From JANSWY01 sp965228955 (GTDB lineage Bacteria; Bacteroidota; Bacteroidia; Cytophagales; Cyclobacteriaceae), in NCBI GenBank assembly GCA_965228955.1, contig OZ245848.1:2480001-2544000 (forward strand): 64,000 nucleotides of DNA. Direction: 5' to 3'. The notes beneath the pieces are model-generated. The model was not told the origin of the DNA, searched no databases, and worked only from the letters and a program-made list of their open reading frames with translations. Positions within the stretch are counted from its first letter, which is position 1, and every line of letters starts with the position of its first letter. This document shows, piece by piece, positions 18,101 to 25,886 of the stretch. A program made the translations under genes and the position numbers.

Positions 18101-21100
18101 CCTTGCTGATGACATAGTTTACCTGTTTAATGAAAGTAGAGATACTCTTTATAGTGTTGAAAGCAATGAATTGATAATTGATTCTGAAAACTTTGTAAAA
18201 GATCCTTCCTCGGGTGATTATAAATACTATTTGGGAGATTTAATCGGTGGTGAGCAACAGGTCTTTAAGGCAATTAATAATGAAGTTATCACCGTTACAG
18301 ATCAGATTGTTAATTCTTATACAAAATCTGCTTACTACATAAGTACTGTAACCAACGGAAGTGCAGTTTCTACTGGAGATCTGTATGTTGGAGATTACAA
18401 TAACATCGCTCTTGTTTATAAAGACTCAGAATTGGTTTTTCTTCTAAACGGAGATCCCGTTGATACGATTAGAAGCTATGATCCTTCATCAATCATGCAA
18501 ACTGTCAATCAACAACTTCAATTTGGTGAGTTTAGTGGTCACATTGATGAAGTACTGGTGTGGGATCATGCCAAGAGTATTGAAGCAGTTAAAAGAGATT
18601 ACAACAGATACCTAACAGGAGGAGAAGATCACCTGGTTGGTTATTGGAGATTAGATGAAGCGATAAGTAGCTATATTTTTGATGCTTCTTTCGAAATAGA
18701 TCAGACAGGTAAAAAGGTATTCCATGAACACCATGGTCAGATCAGCGACGCTAATGGCTGGTCAAACGTAGTTCCTGAGCAGGAAGACTTATCGTTCACA
18801 GCATATACAGATGATGAAGGTAATTACTCAATCCAGTCAATCATCTATGTAGGAGCTGGAAACAATTTTCGTGTCGTTCCAATTTTTGGATCTCATAAGT
18901 TTGAGCCAGCAAATGAGGTGATGTTCCTTGGTAAGTCTGAGCAAGTGCACAATCAAATTGACTTTACAGATGTGTCCTCATTTACTGTAACAGGGACTGT
19001 GAAATACGCACCAACTATTTTAGGTTTTGATAGCAACGATGATTTAAGCGCACCTAATTGCTATGTTGAAAGCGTTGATATTCTAATTGATGGCCAACCA
19101 GTAATAAAAGACGGTTCAATTGTAAAAACTGATAAGAATGGACGATTTGAAATTGAAGTTCCGATTGGTAAACACAAGATATCGGTAGCTCGTCAGAATC
19201 ACACATTCGTTGAAACAACATGGCCACCTACTGGGACCTTTGATTTCCAACAAGATCAGTTTGACCTGGAGTTCTTTGATAACACTACGAGATTCCTTCT
19301 TGGTAAAGTAGTTGGAGGTACTACAGAAGGAAACAAACTAAGCGGAACAAGAACTTCCAAGAACAACATTGGTATTGCTCAAATAAAACTAAAATCAATA
19401 GGCAAAACATGTTTTGAAACGATCATAGAAACCGATTCTTTGACTGGAGAATACCATGCTGAACTTCCACCATTCAGATATAACATTGTTGATATCAACA
19501 TTAAATCTCAGGACGCAATATTCAATAGAGAGTTAAGAAAATTAGCAACTGCTTCCGTTAACCTGGATAGAGATACTCTGGACCTGCAAACGGTGAATTG
19601 TTCTGGAACCAACTGTCCTGTGTCATTCTATGATTATCACTTAATGCGTGATTTTATATTTAGAAATAAAGCAGAGCTACTTGTTACGTCTCAAAGTGAA
19701 CAATTCCCAAATACACTTGGAGATACGATTTGGTTTGATGCACAGGACACTCAAATAGATATTAGTCACATTCCGCTTCCTTATGAAATGTTCAGGACTG
19801 ACTTTGCATATGATTGGTTCATTACATTATCTGAGCAATACATAAACAACGATGCACCATACTTTGACAGTGATCTGTATGATCCGGAGATCTACAACGA
19901 TACAATCAGAAATGGATCAGTTTACATTGAAAACAATATTGCAAATGAATTCCTGCAGCTTGACCTATCTCAAGGAAGAGTTCCTTACAGTTTCGTAGCA
20001 GGGGAGGCGTCATTATTGATGGATCGTCAAAATCCAGAGCAAAGTTTTACTAAGACTGTTCAGATTTACAGTGAAAACACAAACTGGCGTGCGGATGATG
20101 ATGTCTTTAGAGGTTACGTATTTGGAACTGTTCAGGATCCTACACAGCAAAGTTTTTATACGCTTTCAAATGCAACACAGGAATATCAGGTAATTGATTT
20201 TATCCTAAGAGATCCTCCTGGTAGTCAGAGTTATTCCAAGCTTACAGAAAAGTCTAAGATCACTAAAGTAAGGACCAGTTCATTCAAAGATGGAATTGAA
20301 CAGGAAACAAGATTAGGTCTTGGTCACATGATTGAAATAGCAGCTGGAAGCCCGGTGCTTCAAGTGAAATCTGTGGTAATGAAGAATACTGTAGGACCGA
20401 AAACAAAAACACAACAGTATAGAGTAGGCGAGCAAACATCTATCATATCTTTCGAGGAAATGGATGAGATATCTACTTCTGACAAAGCACTCAATACAGG
20501 AGCTGGAAGTGATATTTTTGTTGGAAACTCAATCAATGTATTCTTTTCTCCAAGTAACAACATTGAGCTGATTCCTCTTAGTGATTGTGGATCGGGTGGA
20601 AAAGAATGTTATCCAATCCAATTTGAAATAGATGGAGAGGATTACTCAATTTCCCGAAGTAAATCAGTCTCATTTGGAATCAATGAGCAGCCAACCATAT
20701 TCTACTACACTCAAAGACAAATCGAACAGTTCATATCTGATCTTGAAAGAGATATAGAATTCGTGAGTGATCAGGTCCAACAATCCAGAATGAGAAATCA
20801 GATCAGGATTTGGAAAGCCGCTTTAGCTCAAAACGAGTATGAAAAGCTAGTCGCAAAGCATGCTATGTCATTTGATGAGACTCAGAGGCTAGAACAAAAT
20901 GTTGACGCTAATAACTACTCTTTTGGTTATGGAAGTAAAATCAACAAAGCTTACAAACTAGGAGTTGATCAAAGTTTCAATTACTCAGAGCAATTCAACT
21001 GGTATCTAGGACTAAACCTTGAACTGGAAACATTGATTTCATCCTTGTATATCAAGTTAAATCTAGATCTAGGTTATGCTGCTTATGTTTCTACTTCAGA

Positions 21101-24100
21101 TAAATCACAAATTCAGGATAGTAGAGAAATAAGCTTACACCTTGAAGACAATGACCCTGGAGACATTTACAGTGTGGATGTTGTTATGAATAACTTCCCA
21201 TCGGTTTCTCAGGAATTCTCTACTGCGATGAATGATGCCTATGAGCAATTCAACTATTCAGCGGGTGATGGATTATTTCCTACTGCCATTTCTATCGCAG
21301 ATGTTGATAACAGCTATAAACATGGTCAACTATCAGACAACAAGTATTACAACCCAGTATTTATCACAAGAGGTGGGAGAACTTCATGTCCATATGAACC
21401 AGAAGAAAAGGTGAAATATCTTGAGTATTTGGATTCTACGTTACTAGCGAAGCTTGATGATTTAGGCATTATAGAAAGCTTCTCATTTGACAATGCTTCA
21501 AAGGAATCCGTTATTCAATACAAAGATGAGGCCGTTCAGGATATGGTGCTTAACTACGGGACATTCCAAAGAGATCAACCTGGGCTGGAAATTGAACCAA
21601 GAGTCAAAAGAAATGTGCCTTGGGATACAAGAGCTCAATTCGATATCATACTTGAAAACCACAATGTTGAAGACACAATCCGAACTTATAAACTTTTTGT
21701 AGATCAAAGAACCACAGGCCCAGGACCAACAATGAGACTAGATGGTGAACGATTCATCAAAGGAACAGATATTCCTTTATATGGTGGTGAGCAATTGAGA
21801 AAGACCTTCACTTTAAGACCATTAAGAGACATTTATGAATATGAAGACATTGTCATCTATTTAGCGACAGGTTGCCAGTTTGATTTTGGGCAGGATCTTG
21901 ATTTTCAGGAAGATATTTTTGATAGAGATTCTATATCAGCATACTTTGATCCTGTTTGTCCAAGAGCAACAGAAATTATTCCTACTGCTGGTTGGATCAT
22001 CAATAATACCACTGGTAGTAAACTAAATGTCGAAATCCAGGAACAAGAGTTCTATTTCGAAAACCACAGTAAGGTAATTCTTCAATATAAAGCAGCTTAC
22101 CAATCTGATGAAGACTGGGTAGATATTGCCATATGGAGTAGAGATGCTGAAGAAGTAAACGAACTAATTAATACTGGTGAAAATGCATTCATGTTTGATG
22201 ATGACAATAACTACATTGTTTACGATTGGGAAACTGCTGATTACCCAACACCAGACGGTGAATACCAAATAAGATGGAAATACTTCTGCGTAAATGGTCT
22301 GGAGTCAGAATCTGCTCCAATCCCTGGAATAATAGATAGAACAAGTCCTCACGCCTTTGGTAGACCATCTCCAGCTGACGGAATTTTATCTCCAAACGAT
22401 GAAATTCTCCTAACTCTAAATGAGCCAATCGAAGAAGGTCTGGTAGATAGAGATCTAATCAAAGTTTCTGGAAAAGTAAATGGTACTCCTTTAGCTCATC
22501 CTGTTAGCTTAAGATTTAATGGGAGCGAAAGTGAGATAGTATCAGCCGAAAATATCTCCTTAAAGAAGATGCCTGTTTCCGTAGAAATGTGGGTAAGAAA
22601 AGATCATGAGTTTGCTACTTCCGAAGAGTTACTATTTAGCCATGGCGAATTGAATGGTTCAAAAGTATTATTCTCCTTAACCGAATCTGGACACTTAAAA
22701 CTTGATGTAAACGGCTCAATTTTAACTACTCCAAATCCTGTTTCATTAGATGAATGGTCTCACATTGCTTTCACTTATGATCCTAATGAAAAGAAAGCCA
22801 ACATCTACAAGAATGCCACATCTCTTGCTTCAGGTGACTTCTTCACAGGTTTCCACTATGCAGATGGTCCGGTTTACATTGGAGGAAATGGACAGAATAC
22901 CTTTACTGGTAACATTCATGAAGTTAGGATTTGGAACGAGTACAAAAGAGATGCGGACATAGCACCAAATTTCTACAAAGATTTAACTGGAAGAGAGATC
23001 GGTCTTGTTGCATATTGGAGATTTGATGAAGGAATGGGTGAATTAGCTGAGGAGAGAGTTCAAGGAAGAAACGCCTCTGTGGCAACTTCATGGTCCATTG
23101 AACCGTCAACATTATCATTTGAATTTGACGGAACAAATCACTTGAATTTACCAGGTGTAGCAATTGAACATCAAGAGAACTTTACTCTGGAATTTTGGTT
23201 TAAGGCTGATCAATTGTCAATTGCTGATACCATGAACCTATTTAACAACGGATATGATATTTCCGCTGAATCTACACATGACCTGGAATGGGGAATTAAC
23301 ATAACACCTCTTGGACAAATAGAATTGATCCATGATGATGTCCATCACATTGTAATTGACGAATCTGTACTGGATCAGAAATGGCATCAATTGGCCATAG
23401 TGGTGAATAGAATTGGCAACACTAATTTCTATCTGGATGCAGAATTGCAATCCTCTATTTCATCCTCATCACTTAATGGATTTGGAGGTCCGGGAATGTG
23501 GCTAGGAGCAAGAAGAACAAGTGACGTTAATGCAGACCTAGAAACTGAGGTAATGTTTGATGAACATTTCATTGGAAAAGTTGATGAATTCAGAATCTGG
23601 GGCCTAGCCAGAAGACAGGAACAAATAAAACGTGATTGTCATTACAAACTGGAAGGAGATGAGATTGGACTAAAGGGATATGTTCCGTTCGAAAGCTACA
23701 ATGACTTCTTAAGAATTACTGAAGGGTCACTTGTAATGCATATTGCGGAAAAGGACAATAAAGTGGGGTCTGCTACTACCGAATTATTTAGTACAGATCA
23801 TCCTCCTGTAATCAGCAAGCCAGCACAAACTCCTGTGTACTTTGATTACTCAACCAACGGAAATCAGATTATTATCACATTGGATGAAGATAATCCTGCA
23901 ACTGTTGAGAATTGTATTCTAGATATTTCAGTAAGAAACCTCATAGACAAAAATGGAAATGTAATGCAGTCTCCAGAAACCTGGTCGGTATATGTGGATA
24001 GAAACCAGGTGGTGTGGGAGAGTAGACGAATGGACTTTGTGAAACTTGTAAATGAGGAATTGGAATTCACTACCAAGGTTGTCAATCAAGGTGGTGAGAA

Positions 24101-25886
24101 TCAGAATTTCAGCATTACAAATCTTCCAGCATGGTTAACCGCAGCTCCACAAACTGGCGAATTAGAACCTGATAGTGAGGAGATTATCACTTTCACTGTA
24201 AACCCAGGATTAAACATAGGTACGTATTCAGAGCCCGTTTATCTAACCAGTGACTTTGGATTCAATGAGACTTTCATACTCAATATGGATGTTTCCCAGC
24301 CACTTCCTGGTAACTGGGACTTTGATGCAACACAATACCAGAACTCAATGAGCTTTATTGGTATGATTAAAATCAAAGATCAAATCAGTATTGATAAAAA
24401 TGATGTAATTGCAGCCTTTGTTAATGATACAATAAGAGGAAGAGCAAATCTGAACTACCTGGATGTGTATGATAATTACCAGGCCTTCTTAAATATTTAC
24501 AGCAATGAGTTGGATGGAGAAGAATTAGAATTCAGAATCTGGGATGCTAGTGAAGGACGAGTACTGACAGATGTTGATGTAATTGGAATTGTTGAGGATC
24601 CTGTAATATTTAGGAGTAACGAAATCATCGGCATACCAGGTGCTCCATTAATCTTTGAATCTGCGGATAGATTGCTTAGAGAGATTGCCGTACCAAAAGG
24701 ATGGAAATGGATTTCATTCAATGTGAATTCTGAGGCATTACAAAGAACCAGTGAAGTATTCAGCGATGTTGTCAAGTCAGATGGAGACAGAATCTTATCC
24801 GCTACAGATCTGGATATCTATGATGCAACAAACGACTTATGGATGGGAAACATTGCCGGTGACAACTTACCAAATGGTGTTGGTGGTTTTGAAATAGCCA
24901 AGTCATATAGAGTATTTGTAGAAAATGAAGGAGAGCTGGCCTTTAAAGGAATACCTGTAGATGCTCCAGCAACTCCAATATCCCTACAATCAAGCGGAGA
25001 AAATGGACTTAAATGGAATTGGATCAGCTTCCTTGGTCAGGATAATATGGATATCAATGAAGCTCTCGCATCTCTACAACCATCAGCAGGAGATATCATC
25101 AAGAGTCAGCATTCTTTTGCAATCTATGATCCTGCTCTAAAGTGGATTGGTAATTTGGAATACTTGCAACCTGGTGAAGGTTATATGATCAAAGTAGCAA
25201 CTGACCAAGAATTGGTATTCCCGGAATCAGGATTAATAACAGGTAGACCGGAAGATCTTAAGAAAACAAATGACCTTAATGCTAAATGGGATTTAAATGT
25301 CCATAGTTTCTCAGAAAACATGTCGTTAATCTGTGCCTTGGACGTGACAAGCAATATTGACCTTAGCAACTCGGAATTAGTGGCTTACTATAGAGGAGAT
25401 GTTGTAGGAGTTTCCAAACCTATATTCAACAGCGAAACGCAAGAACACCTATTCATGCTGACAATAAACGGTGATCCTGAATACGAACAAGTCTACTTCA
25501 AACTTTGGGAAGAAGAGGAGTCGTACCTGATTCAAGAGCAAGTTGAGTTTTTGCCAAACTACTCAATTGGACAAGTAAACGATCCAGCAATTCTTACTGA
25601 AATTGAATCCAATGATAGGGTAGAGTTAATGGCATTTCCAAACCCATTTAATGATGAAGTCAACATTTTGATACCAACCTTGAATGTTGAAAGAATAGGA
25701 TTAAAAATAACCTCAATAGATGGTAGACTGATTTTGACTAAGCAATTTGAAGGAATCGAGACCAACTATATAGAGTTTGAATGGAATGGTAGAAGTAATG
25801 ATGGACATCAGGTTTCTGCAGGATCATATGTAGTTGAATACATCTATCCTGATAGAACTGAGTCGAGTGTATTGATTAAGAATTAA
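15180..25886 (+). CDS. Giant multidomain LamG surface protein with T9SS type A sorting domain
   Basis: From ATG 15180 (TTG 15162 also possible) the product is ~3,568 residues. It has a signal peptide (to about 35), a Cys/Trp-rich N-domain, FN3-like modules (about 203-580) and a carboxypeptidase-regulatory-like domain whose first strands (about 590-622) are separated from its last (about 1203-1263) by a LamG domain. That LamG domain (623-685 and 1050-1197) is itself split by ~365 residues of unknown fold. Two more regulatory-like domains follow (1268-1463), then a ~900-residue core with no family I can name and a coiled coil near 1840-1900, then a Big_5-like domain, two intact LamG domains (about 2440-2637 and 2643-2837), a BACON-like domain, and a repeated AAFV/RG module. 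The last ~85 residues (FPNPFNDEVNI, SAGSYVVEY) are a type A T9SS sorting domain. It is probably exported to the cell surface as an adhesin or glycan binder. Its TAA overlaps the next ATG. Confidence 0.88.
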   Translation: MKTAKYNRLVSFKKWSLLLLITTLFSVSYNAYAWNPPTIQSFGFNECDNSASFRFYYNIQRRNHHGISHCDQPNDEIHSGWVQIVVGGTAHNIIEIKHGRISGWKQFKADGKSDRWISFRELYSWGKVNKGNRDTHNDDCTIGLGRTTYTHWANVDVDVPSQYSGNGQQVYFKITGNWDGGGNNINSSSSTVRMLNLNKPSAFTADQECGFVKLTWNRPNFECPDDADFVLYRDGNVVETIGYNSTLEYIDNNGSELPYKAGGYDYEVRLRFKSNQHDYSDAATLTTNPKRQFDDPNYFKNVQLNVLNECSRSIKIDWEIEDDVNIQKFVIERSTDNSFPSATTELFTYDNKIAPFSFTNNDVPVDDIYYYRVRGYDECSNSHVTSPVQQIYFEGKPFAPAITEVTPLPNGTVRINFSHDNEKVEKFKIYRDGIQIGLVQEGLSTDYEFIDDDASNCITYRYRIDAIGKCYENKPVASQDVEQQISFNTELDGFNSFTASKFYFTDRVSLEWDLSASQASEVVVFRKREGSGDFYREIARLPVPSSYYEDYDTEPGILYNYGVMAVACDGYVPVTSEYDLMVTNLGGRSEYGVINGKVTYEGGNSVEGVRVIAASSSGESRGVSLFNESNQITIPLEKDGSNWFPKDDWTISFWMQMETDSPSEKIFKVANSTDSIYLEAVMNGTEDFHDIEKTESFSIEGLVDELIGYKGSNNQITSLQDGSVIGFQDGSNFTELEKIEISGLTNADTLFDFISREPWLIKDGNDWYDVVTQSTNVAVPDALYGYLIGDTIYEAYDSDFVLAFIADDKLRLAEHFNVSYQTGDQYGYIKDNQFFFREESIQAGVIVDDTIYSAENQPVHVIRGNNVFYVYKDELTNKFVRGKRFARRVINDTDPEISYDVFLLEKVITEEIRRGEVLGVVATDRSKVFDPDNAGLINYLIDESGVVRSAVYENKQIYVPNDIKFTDHEGIIKNLADDIVYLFNESRDTLYSVESNELIIDSENFVKDPSSGDYKYYLGDLIGGEQQVFKAINNEVITVTDQIVNSYTKSAYYISTVTNGSAVSTGDLYVGDYNNIALVYKDSELVFLLNGDPVDTIRSYDPSSIMQTVNQQLQFGEFSGHIDEVLVWDHAKSIEAVKRDYNRYLTGGEDHLVGYWRLDEAISSYIFDASFEIDQTGKKVFHEHHGQISDANGWSNVVPEQEDLSFTAYTDDEGNYSIQSIIYVGAGNNFRVVPIFGSHKFEPANEVMFLGKSEQVHNQIDFTDVSSFTVTGTVKYAPTILGFDSNDDLSAPNCYVESVDILIDGQPVIKDGSIVKTDKNGRFEIEVPIGKHKISVARQNHTFVETTWPPTGTFDFQQDQFDLEFFDNTTRFLLGKVVGGTTEGNKLSGTRTSKNNIGIAQIKLKSIGKTCFETIIETDSLTGEYHAELPPFRYNIVDINIKSQDAIFNRELRKLATASVNLDRDTLDLQTVNCSGTNCPVSFYDYHLMRDFIFRNKAELLVTSQSEQFPNTLGDTIWFDAQDTQIDISHIPLPYEMFRTDFAYDWFITLSEQYINNDAPYFDSDLYDPEIYNDTIRNGSVYIENNIANEFLQLDLSQGRVPYSFVAGEASLLMDRQNPEQSFTKTVQIYSENTNWRADDDVFRGYVFGTVQDPTQQSFYTLSNATQEYQVIDFILRDPPGSQSYSKLTEKSKITKVRTSSFKDGIEQETRLGLGHMIEIAAGSPVLQVKSVVMKNTVGPKTKTQQYRVGEQTSIISFEEMDEISTSDKALNTGAGSDIFVGNSINVFFSPSNNIELIPLSDCGSGGKECYPIQFEIDGEDYSISRSKSVSFGINEQPTIFYYTQRQIEQFISDLERDIEFVSDQVQQSRMRNQIRIWKAALAQNEYEKLVAKHAMSFDETQRLEQNVDANNYSFGYGSKINKAYKLGVDQSFNYSEQFNWYLGLNLELETLISSLYIKLNLDLGYAAYVSTSDKSQIQDSREISLHLEDNDPGDIYSVDVVMNNFPSVSQEFSTAMNDAYEQFNYSAGDGLFPTAISIADVDNSYKHGQLSDNKYYNPVFITRGGRTSCPYEPEEKVKYLEYLDSTLLAKLDDLGIIESFSFDNASKESVIQYKDEAVQDMVLNYGTFQRDQPGLEIEPRVKRNVPWDTRAQFDIILENHNVEDTIRTYKLFVDQRTTGPGPTMRLDGERFIKGTDIPLYGGEQLRKTFTLRPLRDIYEYEDIVIYLATGCQFDFGQDLDFQEDIFDRDSISAYFDPVCPRATEIIPTAGWIINNTTGSKLNVEIQEQEFYFENHSKVILQYKAAYQSDEDWVDIAIWSRDAEEVNELINTGENAFMFDDDNNYIVYDWETADYPTPDGEYQIRWKYFCVNGLESESAPIPGIIDRTSPHAFGRPSPADGILSPNDEILLTLNEPIEEGLVDRDLIKVSGKVNGTPLAHPVSLRFNGSESEIVSAENISLKKMPVSVEMWVRKDHEFATSEELLFSHGELNGSKVLFSLTESGHLKLDVNGSILTTPNPVSLDEWSHIAFTYDPNEKKANIYKNATSLASGDFFTGFHYADGPVYIGGNGQNTFTGNIHEVRIWNEYKRDADIAPNFYKDLTGREIGLVAYWRFDEGMGELAEERVQGRNASVATSWSIEPSTLSFEFDGTNHLNLPGVAIEHQENFTLEFWFKADQLSIADTMNLFNNGYDISAESTHDLEWGINITPLGQIELIHDDVHHIVIDESVLDQKWHQLAIVVNRIGNTNFYLDAELQSSISSSSLNGFGGPGMWLGARRTSDVNADLETEVMFDEHFIGKVDEFRIWGLARRQEQIKRDCHYKLEGDEIGLKGYVPFESYNDFLRITEGSLVMHIAEKDNKVGSATTELFSTDHPPVISKPAQTPVYFDYSTNGNQIIITLDEDNPATVENCILDISVRNLIDKNGNVMQSPETWSVYVDRNQVVWESRRMDFVKLVNEELEFTTKVVNQGGENQNFSITNLPAWLTAAPQTGELEPDSEEIITFTVNPGLNIGTYSEPVYLTSDFGFNETFILNMDVSQPLPGNWDFDATQYQNSMSFIGMIKIKDQISIDKNDVIAAFVNDTIRGRANLNYLDVYDNYQAFLNIYSNELDGEELEFRIWDASEGRVLTDVDVIGIVEDPVIFRSNEIIGIPGAPLIFESADRLLREIAVPKGWKWISFNVNSEALQRTSEVFSDVVKSDGDRILSATDLDIYDATNDLWMGNIAGDNLPNGVGGFEIAKSYRVFVENEGELAFKGIPVDAPATPISLQSSGENGLKWNWISFLGQDNMDINEALASLQPSAGDIIKSQHSFAIYDPALKWIGNLEYLQPGEGYMIKVATDQELVFPESGLITGRPEDLKKTNDLNAKWDLNVHSFSENMSLICALDVTSNIDLSNSELVAYYRGDVVGVSKPIFNSETQEHLFMLTINGDPEYEQVYFKLWEEEESYLIQEQVEFLPNYSIGQVNDPAILTEIESNDRVELMAFPNPFNDEVNILIPTLNVERIGLKITSIDGRLILTKQFEGIETNYIEFEWNGRSNDGHQVSAGSYVVEYIYPDRTESSVLIKN

